NCBI GenBank assembly: GCA_963971305.1
Contig: OZ020304.1
Coordinates: 36,318,502 to 36,382,501 of the forward strand
Direction of reading: 5' to 3'
Origin: Arcuatula senhousia
Lineage: Eukaryota > Mollusca > Bivalvia > Mytilida > Mytilidae
DNA: 64,000 nt
The notes beneath the pieces are model-generated. The model was not told the origin of the DNA. It was given only the letters and a program-made list of their open reading frames with translations, and did not search any database. The position numbers and the translations under genes are program-made. Positions 45,232 through 57,724 of this stretch are shown here, piece by piece. Each line of letters starts with the position of its first letter. Position 1 is the stretch's first letter.

Positions 45232-45790
45232 TTTTAGCTCACCTGACCTGTAGGATCATGTAAGCTATTGTCATCATTTGGCGTCTGTCGTTGGTCCATC
45301 ATCCGTCCATTATCCGTAATCTTTTTTTAAAATGTTAACTCCTCTAACACCATAGGTCCAATTGCAACCAAACTTGGTATGGTTGTTCATTAGCATTAGG
45401 TGCTAAGAACTGATTTGGGGATTTTTGATTCATTGTAAAATATACTGGCCGTGGCTCAAAATAGAACATAGGGTTAAATTGCTTTTTTTGCAAATAACTC
45501 AAAAACCTCTACAGATATTAAAATTTTGGCAATTGTTAATGTGATCAGCACTTCAAGTTCTACCTGCCCTGCGATTTTGAGAAGATCCAACAACCAATGA
45601 AAGAGTTATTGCCCTTTTTCTTGATTTTTAATAAATTTTGCTCTGAAAAATCTCAATATTTAAAAAGTGTATAAGATATTTAAAATTTGCATATTGTTAA
45701 GCACATCATGATCTACAGAGCAGATGTTTATTCACTATTGACTTATAGGACTTATAATTTTATAGTTAAAAAAAAACATTCTCAAATGTT
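45232..45790 (+). mobile_element. HINE-B7, 3'-incomplete
   Basis: TTTTAGCTCACCTGACCTGTAGG head, GTCATCATTTGGCGTCTGTC, ACCAAACTTGGTATGG and 'GAACTGATTTGGGGATTTTT' blocks. It fades out before exon 8 with no GAGCCTCTTGTT end. Confidence 0.5.
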
Positions 45791-45853
45791 CGCTTATGCA
45801 AACAATAAACTAGTATTTTCCCATATCTGACTTTCTTTGTTGATTTATTTCAG

Positions 45854-45924
45854 TTCCAGACAGATGGACTGTTTGGATGTATATGTTTCCTGTATAGTTT
45901 AGTTCTATCTAGAACCATTTATAA
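45854..45924 (+). CDS. MINDY4B: MINDY4B-like exon 8 (residues 252-275)
   Basis: The exon reads FQTDGLFGCICFLYSLVLSR then TIY plus AA. The acceptor is TTGATTTATTTCAG and the donor TATAA|GTAAGT, phase 2. 'G.(Y/F)G.I....S..LSR' is the conserved core helix of the MINDY-4 domain. Confidence 0.85.
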
Positions 45925-46817
45925 GTAAGTACTGAAAAAAAAGAAAAAGCTCATCAAACCATGCTAAAACTATTTTATTTTAAATACTTTCTCCAAAATT
46001 CTGTTGAACCCTTGACCCTTTTACATTTTATTTTCTAATAAGGGCCATCATGTAAGTTCCTTTAAGCGGTAACAGTCTACCCAAGAGTATTTGTATGGAT
46101 CCATGAGACCTTTCAGAAGTCACATGATTCCGTAACTTCAATATTGGCATCAAAATTTTTTTTTTTTCCATTTCATGTTCCAATTTCTAGAAATGCCTGA
46201 ATATTTTGATTATTCCATTCTAAATATTTCAAGTGTACTGAACTGTTTTTGACCAGCTAAAACATTAATATATTTAAAGTTTTCATTGATTATTTTTATT
46301 TCGATACTAGTAACTCTTCTGTGACAGCAAACTCTGATCAACTGAAACAACTTAAAAATGGATGTATCCAAAGTTTATGATTCTTTCTAGACATTCTAGA
46401 GTATATTCTATATAAAGTGTTGTAGAATTGTGTAGAAACTAGACTTGGGTTGTAAAAGCCTGTTAACAAAAGCACCAACACAAGCCAATGCAAGAACACG
46501 GAGGTTGTCAGAACTACGAATCAACTTCAGAACACAAGTGGAACTTTAAGAGTTGCATACAAGACACTAAAATGTGGTAAAACTTATAGTTTTGTCCCAA
46601 TCTTCATCATAGTCACTTGTGTGTAAAAAATATTTTTGCCAAAAAAAGAGGAGGGGTGACTGCCTCATAAGGGTGCAGGGGGCAGGGGGCAGGGGGGCAA
46701 GCCTCCTGCAAATCCATTACTGCAAATGATGATTGACTTACATCCCTCAATCAGGCCATGCCTGCCTCATATTATTGATGCAGCCAGTCAAGTGTTTTTT
46801 ATGTCAAACTTTTACAG

Positions 46818-46977
46818 AATTAGGGAAGATTTACAAGTATTAGAGGATAGTAAAGAAAAACTATTGACCGACAACGAAGAATGTTCTCAGGCTCTGATAA
46901 ACTTGGCATTGACTGGCCAGGCTGTTAGACATATACACAATGGAAATATGGTGTATAACCAATATGGTCAAATGCTA
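46818..46977 (+). CDS. MINDY4B: MINDY4B-like exon 9 (residues 275-328)
   Basis: A of this exon completes Lys275. It then reads IREDLQVLEDSKEKLLTDNE, ECSQALINLALTGQAVRHIH and ends GQML. The acceptor is AACTTTTACAG and the donor CTA|GTAAGT, phase 0. 'S..L.NL.LTG.AV...' is the most recognisable block of the MINDY-4 branch. Confidence 0.9.
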
Positions 46978-48240
46978 GTAAGTACAATGTTATATAGACA
47001 TTAATAAAGCAAAAATGCCGAACAGGAATCAATCTCCAAAGTAGAAAAAATAATGTGTTAATGGTACCAATCTTTCATGCTCCCTTTATATGATTTTGGG
47101 TTTTTGTTGTAATACATCACAGAAAACTTGTAGTCAAAATGATGTAAAAATTCCAGAAGCCTTTCAGTTTAGGGACATTAAGTTTTAAAGTTTCTAAATT
47201 TTATATATTGAATTAAATTATGATTTTAACAAAAGGAACTTATTTTTCCAAATAAACTAAAAAAAAATTGCGGAAATTATCTACCACAATGAAAATGTTA
47301 AATGACTTTGAAATACAAAGTACTTATGTGAGTCTGTCAATAAAACTGTATACATATTATAATATGTAACCTTCAAAATGATTGGAAGGCACAAAACCAA
47401 AAGTGCTTAAAGAGACGCATACTCTATTAAAAAAACCAGCGCCTAGTAAATCAACCATATGCGTTACTTAGACTAAGAAAAGAAACATGGTGTTTCAAAA
47501 AAATTTACTTAAATGCTATGAAATATTCTAAAAACTTATAATTGGTAAAATTTGTGTCAGGCAAGTTTGCAGACTAGGCTTGTGATTATCCTCAGTGACC
47601 TCTGGTCCACCATCAGAGATTATGGACCCAGTGGTTTCAAAAATACAAGGTACCAATTGGGTGCTATTAATAAAAATATGGATTTCCTTATTAAAACTGT
47701 ATATGCATACTTTAATGAATAACTTCTCAGCAGCAGCATTTTAATCAGAATAATCGAAAGAAAGGTAGAAAAATACTGGTGTTGAAGGAAACCTTAGCTT
47801 TTATTTATTTTTAGTCAAGTGTGACTCTTATGCTATAAGCTCAGTGAAAATGGTTTATCAGTAAAATGAAGCATGAGAAAAGAGCTTTTGCAAAGCAGAT
47901 TAAGTCTTGAGGCATTACAGGATTAAAGTTTAATTTAATCAAGTTCAACACAGTATTTTTCACTATTATGTTTTCTTTATACAAAAGGAGCTTTCTGTGA
48001 GTAAAGTACTTTAGTCTGATACCTGTAAGAATGTAACTTAGATGTACTAACATTACTTAATCCCTTACAGAAAAACAACAGTGCACACACACATTAGTTA
48101 TTAATGATATTGCATTTATTTCTGAATGACTTGATTATTCTGGAATACAGGTAGTTGACTTGTTGTAGATTAAACTATACATGTGGTATGACAATTGTAG
48201 AAACCAGATAGTATCCTATATAATTGTAGACTATAAATCT
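46978..48240. other. intron 9, left part, nothing recognised
   Basis: AT-rich intronic sequence without inverted ends, arrays or coding content. Confidence 0.4.
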
Positions 48241-48390
48241 AACACCGGTGTTAGGGCAAGATAAGGAAATCTCCGACACCCCGAGGGTAAGATTTCAAGT
48301 CTGCAACGAGGCTCTGCCGAGTTGCAGATGTAAAGAAATCTTACCCAAGGGTGTCGGAGATTTCCTTATCTTGCCCTAATAATCGGTGTT
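48241..48390. mobile_element. palindromic MITE, 150 bp
   Basis: AACACCGGTGTTAGGGCAAG...CTCCGACACCC on the left is mirrored by GGGTGTCGGAGATTTCCTTA...CCCTAATAATCGGTGTT on the right. The inner part also pairs (GGTAAGATTTCA / GAAATCTTACCC and CTGCAAC / GTTGCAG). The whole element folds into one long hairpin with few bulges. Confidence 0.7.
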
Positions 48391-49143
48391 TGATTATTTT
48401 TCTCACTAAACCCGTAAATTGTACAACGTGGATTTGTTTACAAAACATAGCGTGACGTAAACAATAGAGTTACGTCCCTTGGAAACTGCACGAGGCTATC
48501 TCACATGGGGTGGTGTGAGACAGAAAAATCTCACACCGCTAAAAATAGGAACTGTCCTGTCCAAAAAGTGAGAAATTACCCTCTTAATAGCTGGCCAATG
48601 AAATAAGTACTGTTAAATGAATGTCAATTTGTATAGTCACATGGTATAACTTTTTTTTCTGTTCTTGAATAATGTATCCCTCTTTAATTATGTTAAATGT
48701 TCTTTTTTTATAACTTATAGATTCTCTGTAATATTCAATTGAAATAACAAAACATGTATAGACTCAATTAACACATATCTCTTTATCTAGTTTTTATACA
48801 TAAGTATAGCCCTAGTTGGTGTGTGATGGAGTAAAACTTGAGAAAAAAAAATGTATAGAATTTTAATACATGTACATGTATGTCTTTAAAGTAGCTGTGT
48901 TTCGTTATAACAATATCCTTTATTTTAAGCAAGAATATATTCATATGACAGCAACCTTAAGTATTTGTAAAGGCATTTGCAATCTTGACATCTAAAACAT
49001 ATTGAAGGATTATAGTCTTGGACAGTTAGATAGTTGATATGAAGATATTAAGACATTTTTACAATTATGTTAAACTTGCATGAATAAAAGCAACTTGATC
49101 TTGTTTTTTTCTTTAGGATTTATAATCAGAAAGTTTGTTTCAG

Positions 49144-49230
49144 GCACAGCCAACTAGGGGAGTAAAACAAAGAAGTCATGTGGGATACCTATTTTGGGAT
49201 AAAACAGAGGATCCAGACTGTAAGACTGAG
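49144..49230 (+). CDS. MINDY4B: MINDY4B-like exon 10 (residues 329-357)
   Basis: The exon reads AQPTRGVKQRSHVGYLFWDK then TEDPDCKTE. The acceptor is AGTTTGTTTCAG and the donor GAG|GTATTA (a weak donor), phase 0. 'GV..RS.VGYL' equals the family 'GI..R..IGFL' block. The neighbouring exon resumes exactly at the next family block, which supports this donor. Confidence 0.75.
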
Positions 49231-50169
49231 GTATTATTGACTAAGCTCATCTCTATTTATGTTTATGTACTGTAGTTTCATTATTATTTGTTTGGGTATC
49301 AATTTTCATGGTTTTTGTGTGTGGCCTTTACCCACAAAAATTGATGCCTCATGAGAAGGAAATTTAACATTGATCTGTATGCTGCAACCTTCAAAACCAC
49401 GAAATCAGAATCCATGAACTGATCTTTTCTCACCAAACCACAAAAATTGTTACCCACAAAAATAAATGAATCACCAGTATACCTTGTTAGGGCCCCGCAT
49501 CAAAGATGTGGACGCCCTATAGTTTTCACTTTGTCCGTCTGTCCGTCCGTCCGTCCGTCCGTCCGTCCGTCAACAATTCGGACGGACACACATTTGGGCA
49601 TATATTGGGTACTTATTGTCAATAACTTATTGGGTTTGCTTATTGGGTAGGAAAAAAATGTTCACACATTTGGGCATATATTGGGTAGTTATTTTCAATT
49701 TCTTATTGGGTTTGCTAGTCTTGACACATTTTTGGGTACTTCCTTAAAAATACTCAATTTTAAAAAATCTCTCATTTTATAGAACTAGAATTTTGCATGA
49801 TTGTAATATTTTCTTTAGAATTAATGCTGGTAGGTATATAGTTTACTATATTTTAATGTTACTGATGCCTATTGTTTTCTTTTATATATTTGCTGGTTTA
49901 GATTGCAAACCATATGCATTTGGATTGATGAAAATAGACTTGATGATGAAAATGTCAAAATTTTATCATACACTTCACCCAAATAAAAATCAAATTGTTT
50001 ATCTATAAATATTGAAATGGTTATATATTAAATTACATTTAAAATTTTCAAATACATTTATTATGACTTATTGCTGAACTGCACTCCATATTTCAAGGTA
50101 AAATAGAAATGGTTAAAAATGATAATTTGTAAACATTGTATCAAACGCTATGTACCGTCTAAATAGATT

Positions 50170-51315
50170 TTTGGTACAGACCCAATAATCAATGGACTGT
50201 CCATATAGTTGTTGGGTACAAACCCAATAATCAATGGACTGTCCATATAGTTGTTGGGTATAAACCCAATAATCAATAGACTGTCCATATAGTTGTTGGG
50301 TACAGACCCAATAATCAATGGACTGTCCATATAGTTGTTGGGTACAAACCCAATAATCAATGGACTGTCCATATAATTGTTGGGTACAAACCCAATAATC
50401 AATGGACTGTCCATATAGTTGTTGGGTATAAACCCAATAATCAATGGACTGTCCATATAGTTGTTGGGTACAAACCCAATAATCAATGGACAGTCCATAT
50501 AATTGTTGGGTACATACCAAATATTCAATGGACTGTCCATAGATGTTGGGTACAACCCAATAATCAATGGACTGTCAATATAGTTGTTGGGTACAAACCC
50601 AATAATCAATGGACTGTCCATATAGTTGTTGGGTACAAACCCAATAATCAATGGACTGTCCATATAGTTGTTGGGTACAAACAATAATCAATGGACTGTC
50701 CATATAGTTGTTGGGTACAAACCCAATAATCAATGGACTGTCCATATAATTGTTGGATACATACCCAATAATCAATGGACTGTCCATATAGTTGTTGGGT
50801 ACAAACCCAATAATCAATGGACAGTCAATATAGTTGTTGGGTACATACCCAATAATCAATGGACTGTCCATATAGTTGTTGGGTACAAACCCAATAATCA
50901 ATGGACTGTCCATATAATTGTTGGGTACATACCCAATAATCAATGGACTGTCCATATAGTTGTTGGGTACAAACCCAATAATCAATGGACAGTCAATATA
51001 ATTGTTGGGTACATACCCAATAATCAATGGACTGTCCATATAGTTGTTGGGTACAAACCCAATAATCAAAGGACTGTCCATATAATTGTTGGGTACATAC
51101 CCAATAATCAATGGACTGTCCATATAGTTGTTGGGTACATACCCAATAATCAATTGACTGTCCATATAGTTGTTGGGTACATACCCAATAATCAATGGAC
51201 TGTCCATATAGTTGTTGGGTACAAACCCAATAATCAATGGACTGTCCATATAGTTGTTGGGTACATACCCAATAATCAATGGACTGTCAATATAGTTGTT
51301 GGGTACATACCCAAC
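50170..51315. repeat. 42-bp satellite array, about 27 copies
   Basis: The unit contains ACCCAATAATCAATGGACTG and TCCATATAGTTGTTGGGTAC and is highly uniform over 1.15 kb. Each unit contains two palindromes: TTGGGT-ACAA/ACAT-ACCCAA and ATGGAC-T-GTCCAT. The length is a multiple of three and the unit has no stop in several frames, so long frames open on both strands without coding meaning. Copies alternate between GGTACAAACCC and GGTACATACCC variants. Confidence 0.9.
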
Positions 51316-51319
51316 AAGA

Positions 51320-52350
51320 AATATGTGAGCCAATGCTCATTTGTAATACCCTACTTTCACAACTACCATATTAATTAACCAGTACCGGTATCCAAAAAGC
51401 TCTGATGAACACAAATAAAACAGTATACACAAAGTGCAAACAGTGATGGAAAGTGTCATATGCAACACATCTTGTCCATATTAAGATTATTTATCAGCAA
51501 CATAATTGCCAAGTTTTTAGGTAAACAGGAAGTAGATGGCTGAAGGACCTACAAATGTATCCCACAATGCCCCATGTCTTATAAAGCTTGTTACTAAATA
51601 TCGGCAACATAGATATAATAGTAGCTGAGTCATGAGTAAATACAAAGTGTGACAGAATGAAATTATTTATAATAATTTCATTTTATTCTGCTAGAGGCTT
51701 ACTCAAGAGAGCTCTTTTATGTCCCATTTTTTCTTGTTGACGTGTTGAATGCAACTTTTATTGATTTGATTTTTGCTGTGCGTTATTTCTGTGCTTTGAT
51801 ATTACCAACAGAGGTAAGGTTGGGCCCAATAAATTAGTTGAACTCCACTGTATTTCATACGAGCATGTCCTAAGCCAGGAATTTCTATAGAACCAAATGT
51901 TTGTACTCATGGACTCTGTGTTTGTTGATACTCTTGTCAAAGTCAAAAAGAGGTCTTTGTTTTAAATTTTAGGACTGGTTTAAAATCATACACATTATAT
52001 ATTTTTAAATCTAGTACCATAGTGGATTTTAAAATTGCTGTAGGTTATGTAGGTTGTGTCGCATACAATTATTCCTCATCTATTCATTTATCTACTACAA
52101 TGTATTTAGAGAAGACGTTAAATGGTGTTTTTTTTCCTTTCAAGGAAGTCTGAAAAAACTAAACCCTAAAGATAAAGATAAGTGCCCTTTCATCGTAGTT
52201 TTGTTTTGAGTTTTAGTGCTGCTGATGAGGAATAAATTTCCAAAAGGGTCAAACAGTTCATAAAAATAATTCTGTTGGAGTTAACATTTGTGTTGTGGTC
52301 TCTGTTCATTTACTCCAGATCCTTTCATTAAATATGGACCATAAAACCTT
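51320..52350. other. interior of F, nothing recognised
   Basis: Unique-looking AT-rich sequence with no supported feature. Confidence 0.35.
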
Positions 52351-52352
52351 AA

Positions 52353-52612
52353 CATAAAAGTTAACGCCGCCGCCGTGGGTAAAGTAACACCTATGTCCCG
52401 CTCTGCTTTGCAGGCGAGATAAAAATGGATGACGAAATTGATCTGACTGATGCTAATGCAGCTGCATACCAAATATCAATGATGTACCATAATTTGTTAC
52501 CATGAAACAGACATAAGCAAAAATTTCAAACATTGTGTATGCCGCCGCCCCCGAAAACACCATACCTAAATCTTGCCTTTTGGACATTCGTCAAAGGCGA
52601 GACAAAAAGCAT
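52353..52612 (-). mobile_element. two HINE-A heads (A6), minus strand
   Basis: 52353-52425 (GTTAACGCCGCCGCCG to CTGCTTTGCAGGCGAGA) and 52541-52612 (GCCGCCGCCC to CAAAGGCGAGACAAAAAG) are A-family heads in reverse. No tandem array or tail accompanies them. Confidence 0.5.
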
Positions 52613-52660
52613 GAACTTCAGTTGATATTCTGGGTTTCATTTTATTTTAACAGATATTGT

Positions 52661-52854
52661 TCATTTTCTTTTTTTGATTAAGTTCCAAACTTTTTTCTTA
52701 ATAGTTTCCCAAGATCTTTCTTTAAGGAATTGGCTATTTTTGATGGCTTTAGTACACTGATCAACCCCTGGTGTAACTCCAGTCTCTAGATTTTCTTTAA
52801 AAATTTCCAAAAGCTCTTTCGTTTCATCTGAACTCCATTTCACTCTTGTTGCTG
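52661..52854 (-). CDS. Myb/SANT-like domain protein, terminal exon
   Basis: After the acceptor TTTTTTTCTTACAG (minus strand) the exon reads ATRVKWSSDETKELLEIFKE then NLETGVTPGVDQCTKAI...RSWETIKKKVWNLIKKRK and stops at TGA (52661-52663). The pattern W-[ST]-x-x-[DE]-E...F...G..P....C..A......L..RSW..IK..V.N is the Myb/SANT-like domain seen in many mollusc and fish proteins, often with zinc fingers or in transposon-derived genes. It binds DNA in related proteins. The two exons upstream fit in phase. Host gene or passenger of element F is undecided. Confidence 0.5.
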
Positions 52855-53228
52855 CTGTAAGAAAAAAATATACATATATATCTAAATAAATATAAAAAAA
52901 TATAACCTAAATTTGCATGAGAAAATATATTTTGTTTTATAAAAGGGGAATTAATAAAAAAGCCCTGCAAAGCTCACCGCAATACGACTGAATAATTTGA
53001 AACAGCCAAGAAATGCTAAGTACACCTTTTATTTTGACCTGTTTCTAAGAGACATCCAAATATTTTATGCATTCTAAGAGTTTTTATTATATAGTAAGTA
53101 ATAGTGAACTGTTGCATTGCTTTTCTCATTTTTTCAAATAGAATATTATATTATGTATTGAATATACTAATATCTGTATATAAATATGCTACCAATGTTA
53201 ATTGTTACAGGCAAGAGAATAAACCAAC

Positions 53229-53291
53229 CACTATTTGTTCTTTTCTTCCCAGTTTCTTCAACATCTTGTTCAACTTCTGGATCTTCAATCC
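53229..53291 (-). CDS. Myb/SANT-like gene, middle exon
   Basis: Acceptor AATTTTTTTTAG, then GG completing Trp with the T of the previous exon. It reads IEDPEVEQDVEETGKKRTNS plus G. The donor AGTG|GTTGGT is weak but gives the phase the terminal exon needs. A better-looking donor (CCT|GTAACA, 53211) would break the frame. An acidic linker. Confidence 0.4.
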
Positions 53292-54112
53292 CTAAAAAAA
53301 ATTATGTATGACAATTTCTTAAAGGCAAAAAACATTATAACATCATACATGTATATTATTGGGTGAAGCCCTAAATATGTAGAGACTTCCATTCTTTTTT
53401 TTATCATGTTGATAAATGATATTTTTTTTGGTAACAGGAAGTTGGCTGGGTGCGTGGAAGCACACTCAGCCAACTATTTAAAGAGCCAGAAAGTGCTTGA
53501 TTTTTCCGTATTTATCTGTACATTTACAAATGAAATATGGAAAGTTTACAAATGAAAACATGTTTACGGATGAAAACATCTGTAGCTATTTTTTCTGTGT
53601 ACTAAGCAAGAAGATTTTGTTTCCATTTTTTTCCCAATTGCCAATAATTGAAGCCAGATTATAATTTTTTTTCAACCAAGTTGCTGGCCATGCATGCAGA
53701 TTATTTTTTATTACTAAAATCAGCCAAGAAATTTCCTGCCCCCTCCCCCAGAAAATAAAATGGTCCGTGCCTAAAGCAGCTTTAATATTCTGTTGCCATG
53801 TAAATTTCTTCAGATCTAAAACTTTGACAAAAACATGAGGGCTGTATGTACAAACCAATCAAAACTGAATATAGTAAGCATGCTTGAGGCAGATTTAAGC
53901 TTTTTTCATAAATTATAAAGCTGTACAATTATTGTTTTACAATTTTTACAATAATAAGATACACCCGGCATATTTTTATGGTGCGACAGAAATTGTAAAG
54001 CAGCTCTTATTTCAGGACTTATTTTGTCCCAATTTCTCTCCTTGGGCACTTGCATCCTGACTTGATGTTGAAATAGAGGTGGTTCACCTTAACTCCACTT
54101 AAATGTACTTAC

Positions 54113-54161
54113 AGTCATATATATCTGGTGGTGTGTCCTCATCTTGGCCTTGCTCTAACAG
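54113..54161 (-). CDS. Myb/SANT-like gene, upstream exon
   Basis: It reads LLEQGQDEDTPPDIYD plus T before a strong donor T|GTAAGT, in phase with the next exon. The acceptor (GAGATAG) is poor. A possible first coding exon at 55613-55679 (minus; MPKKQRRCVTVVKKQEIDSC, donor G|GTAAGT) ends in phase 1 and does not join this one directly, so an exon is missing or one call is wrong. Confidence 0.35.
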
Positions 54162-55724
54162 CTATCTCTAAATAATAAAAAGAATAAAATCTTTCAAACA
54201 TAAGACAGAAGCAGACCTTTAGTAGCTATAGTGTTTGCAACTTAAAATTAACTTGCTGAGGTTTTTTTGTCCTTCTGTGTGTATTTAATATAAAAAAATT
54301 TTTAACAATTTAATTGACGCAATTGTTTTAAATTCATTTTTACAACCCCCCCTACAAATAATTTCATAATATTGTACATCCTTAACAAAATTTAAATACA
54401 TGTACTGCCTGATACAGTTTCTGGGCTGTAAATTAGGTCTTTTGATAGCAAGAAAATGTTCCACGTCGAAGAAACTAGTCCGCTCCGGACGAATACACCA
54501 AAGCTATAAATTATCTAGCTACTCCAACAAAACACTTCATTAAGAGATTTGTTATTTTGTGTATATTTCGCTTCTTAAATTAATGGTGACCCTTACGTAG
54601 ATGAAATGAGAAGTGGTATCCCTCGTATTTATCTGTGCAATTTCTGTCAAAATATCAAGTTTCAAATTATTTGATGAATGCACATTGATGCACGCAAAAT
54701 TTAAATTTGGTGTGTTTTGCTATTTTATCTACTTTTTAAAGAAATTTTGTGAAATTTTATTGCTAACAACGGCTAAAGCGTCGTAACTCTAGGTCATTTA
54801 ATTTCGGGATACAGTTTAAATCCATTATGAGGAAAGGGAGAAAAAATTCGACTGACCGGAAATGAACAAATTGTACAGGAAGTGAAAATTTTCATTTTTT
54901 TTTAACAATTCTGTATTCCTTGCAATTTTAAAGTTTTTCGAAATAAAAATTATATTTTCCTGTTTTTGAAGCAGATACCTATTGTTTTAAGTTTCCAGCA
55001 TGAATGAATTTGACAATTGAAATTTTTAGTTGGAGTAGCTAAATTATCCGTTAAAATTTCAAGCCGTCTAAACCCTAAGTTTCTCCCTACCCCAAACATA
55101 GGTTGATCTTAGTCTTATTTTGGTGTCCTATTTCAATATTTTTTGGTTTAATGCTCAATGCTCTTCGTGATTTGGATACAATGTTTGGCTTTTCAAATAT
55201 TTTGGTAGAGCCCCTCTGATGAGTCTTTAATAGACGAAATGGGCGTCAGGCGTAGCAAAATTTATTGTCTGGAACTTTGTTGTAATTTTTATTTCAAAAA
55301 TACAAAACATCAAACACTGGATTTTCTTTCCAAGTTTGCAAGTTTTAAACATGTTTATCCTGTTTTTATTGACAAGTATTTGAAGTAGCAGTCTTTCCTA
55401 AAATCATGCTGGCTCTATAGAGAGTAGAGGCATTATCAATTTTTGAGAGTAGACAAAATGGGATGTTACCAAAAACACTTAAACAATATTTCAAATAAAC
55501 ATCTTTGAGAAGGCAGTTTAAATACATAGTGTAATGTACAGATTTACATTTGTTTACCTACTACACTGCAACTAAACACGAATGATTATTTTTTATAAGT
55601 ATAAATACTTACCCATGAAGCAGGAATCTATCTCCTGTTTTTTAACAACTGTAACACATCTTCTCTGCTTTTTAGGCATTATTGGACCTGGTAAACAATA
55701 CAACAATAAAAATAAACAAGAGTT

Positions 55725-56615
55725 AACACTAAAGTATGTCTCGCCTGCCGGCACCATCAGAAACAATTATTCTTTCTTAATTCCACTATATTTTGAATTA
55801 ACATGGATTTTCAGTTTCTGAGATCAAAAGATGTTTATAGAACTTAAACATTGCAAATATATGCAATAAAAATAATCAAAGTCACTCAACCGGGAAAATC
55901 AAGGTCAAGGTCAAAAGATGATGATGTAACTGTGCTAAGCTACTACTGGGGCATATGCATACCAAGTTTCATCAACCTAGGACCTATAGTTCTTGAGATA
56001 TGGAGGTGCTCGCAAAACTTTTCATTGCTATTATATGTATTGAAAATTGTCAAAGTCACTCAACTGAAAAATCAAGGTCAAGGTCACAAGATGGGGATGC
56101 AACGGTGCTAAGCTACTACTGGGGCATATGCATACCAAGTTTCATCAACCTAGGACGTATAGTTCTTGAGATATGGAGGTGCTCGCAAAACTTTTCCATT
56201 GCTATTATATGTATTGAAAATTGTCAAAGTCACTGAACCGAAAAATCAAGGTCAAGGTCAAAAGATGGGGATGCAAGGGTGCTAAGCTACTACTGGGGCA
56301 TATGCATACCAAGTTTCATCAACCTAGGACCATAATAGTTCTTGAGATATGGAGGTGCTCGCCAAACTTTTCAATTGCTATTATATGTATTGAAAATTGT
56401 CAAAGTCACTCAACCGGAAAATCAAGGTCAAGGTCAAAAGATGAGGATGCAACTGTGCTAAGCTACTACTGGGGCATATGCATACCAAGTTTCATCAACC
56501 CAGGACCTATAGTTCTTGAGATATGGAGGTGCTCATAAAACTTTTCCAAAAAGTTAACGCCGCCGCCGGTAAAGTAACACCTATGTCCTGCTCTGCTTCG
56601 CAGGCGAGACAAAAA
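55725..56615 (-). mobile_element. HINE-A5, minus strand
   Basis: Reverse copy of the A family. The tail AACAAGAGTTAACACTAAAG then GTCTCGCCTGCCGGC is at 55725-55760. About 3.7 units of 174 bp follow (55960-56540). The head TTAACGCCGCCGCCGG to CTTCGCAGGCGAGAC ends at 56610. It is nested in element F and close to A3 in sequence. Confidence 0.65.
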
Positions 56616-56885
56616 GTAGTATTTTTGGTCCCTAATTTCTAAACAAAAAATGGGGGACCCCCAAAATCAATACTATTCATCATTTTATTTATAGTAAGAA
56701 ACATCATTGTCAAATTCATAGCAATCGGGTAACTGGAACTAAAGTTATTGTGGAAACACTATAAAGTTGGTTAACAGACGACAGCATTAAAACATAATAC
56801 ATCCACAATTTTTTGTGGTTATATAAAAATTAGTAATGTTAACACTGATTACTAGTATTGAGTAAGTCTTTATATACCAAATAAT

Positions 56886-57198
56886 AAATAGTTGTTGGGT
56901 ACAAACCCAATAATCAATGGACTGTCCATATAATTGTTGGGTACAACCCAATAATCAATGGACTGTCCATATAATTGTTGGGTACATAACCAATAATCAA
57001 TGGACTGTCCATATAGTTGTTGGGTACATACCCAATAATCAATGAACTGTCCATATAGTTGTTGGGTACATATCCAATAATCAATGGACTGTCCATATAG
57101 TTGTTGGCTACAAACCCAATAATCAATGGACTGTCCATATAGTTGTTGGGTACAAACCCAATAATCAATGGACTGTCCATATAGTTGTTGGGTACAAA
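56886..57198. repeat. 42-bp satellite, second array (about 7 copies)
   Basis: Same unit as 50170-51315, slightly more diverged. It is preceded by unique sequence and followed by a 155-bp interruption before the third array. Confidence 0.85.
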
Positions 57199-57355
57199 AT
57201 AGATTTGCTATTTAGGGGTTTAATTTGTTCCTGGTGTTGAGTTTTACAGAATTTCAACAAAAAAATTATTTGAAATAGCGAAGTTATAGTGGTTTTTCTA
57301 TCAACTTACAAGCATTTCAGGTTGTAAAAGACACAACTCCTACAAGGCCTACTAG

Positions 57356-57722
57356 AGTTACAAACCTAATAATCAATGGACTGTCCATATAGTTGTTGGG
57401 AACAGACAAATTAATCAATAGATATTCCATATAGTTGTTTGGTACGAACCCAATAATCAATGGACAGTCTATAAAGTTGTTGGGTACAAACCAAATAATC
57501 AATGGACTGTCAATATAGTTGTTGGGTATAAAGCCAATAATCAATGAACTGTCCAAATAGTTGTTGGGTACAAACCCAATAATCAATGGACTGTCCATAT
57601 AGTTGTTGGGTACATACCCAATAATCAATGGACTGTCCATGTAGTTGTTGGGTACATACCCAATAATCAATGGACTGTCCATATAATTGTTGGGTACAAA
57701 CCCAATAATCTATGGATTGTCC
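57356..57722. repeat. 42-bp satellite, third array (about 9 copies)
   Basis: Same unit, with more base changes at its left edge (for example GGAACAGACAAATTAATC). The right edge merges into the 169-bp array at CCATAAGTAGCTAAGTAGC. Confidence 0.85.
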
Positions 57723-57724
57723 AT

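Noticed and set aside
50113..51378. Long frames on both strands (up to 252 codons) with 14-residue repeats
   Set aside because: They follow from the 42-bp satellite, whose length is divisible by three and whose unit lacks stops. There is no start context, splice sites or domain.
55613..55687. First coding exon of the Myb/SANT-like gene
   Set aside because: It has a good donor and a plausible basic start (MPKKQRR), but its phase does not join the next exon. It is kept only as a remark.
50170..57722. CRISPR-like regular repeats
   Set aside because: The units are contiguous and nearly identical with no unique spacers, and the genome is eukaryotic.
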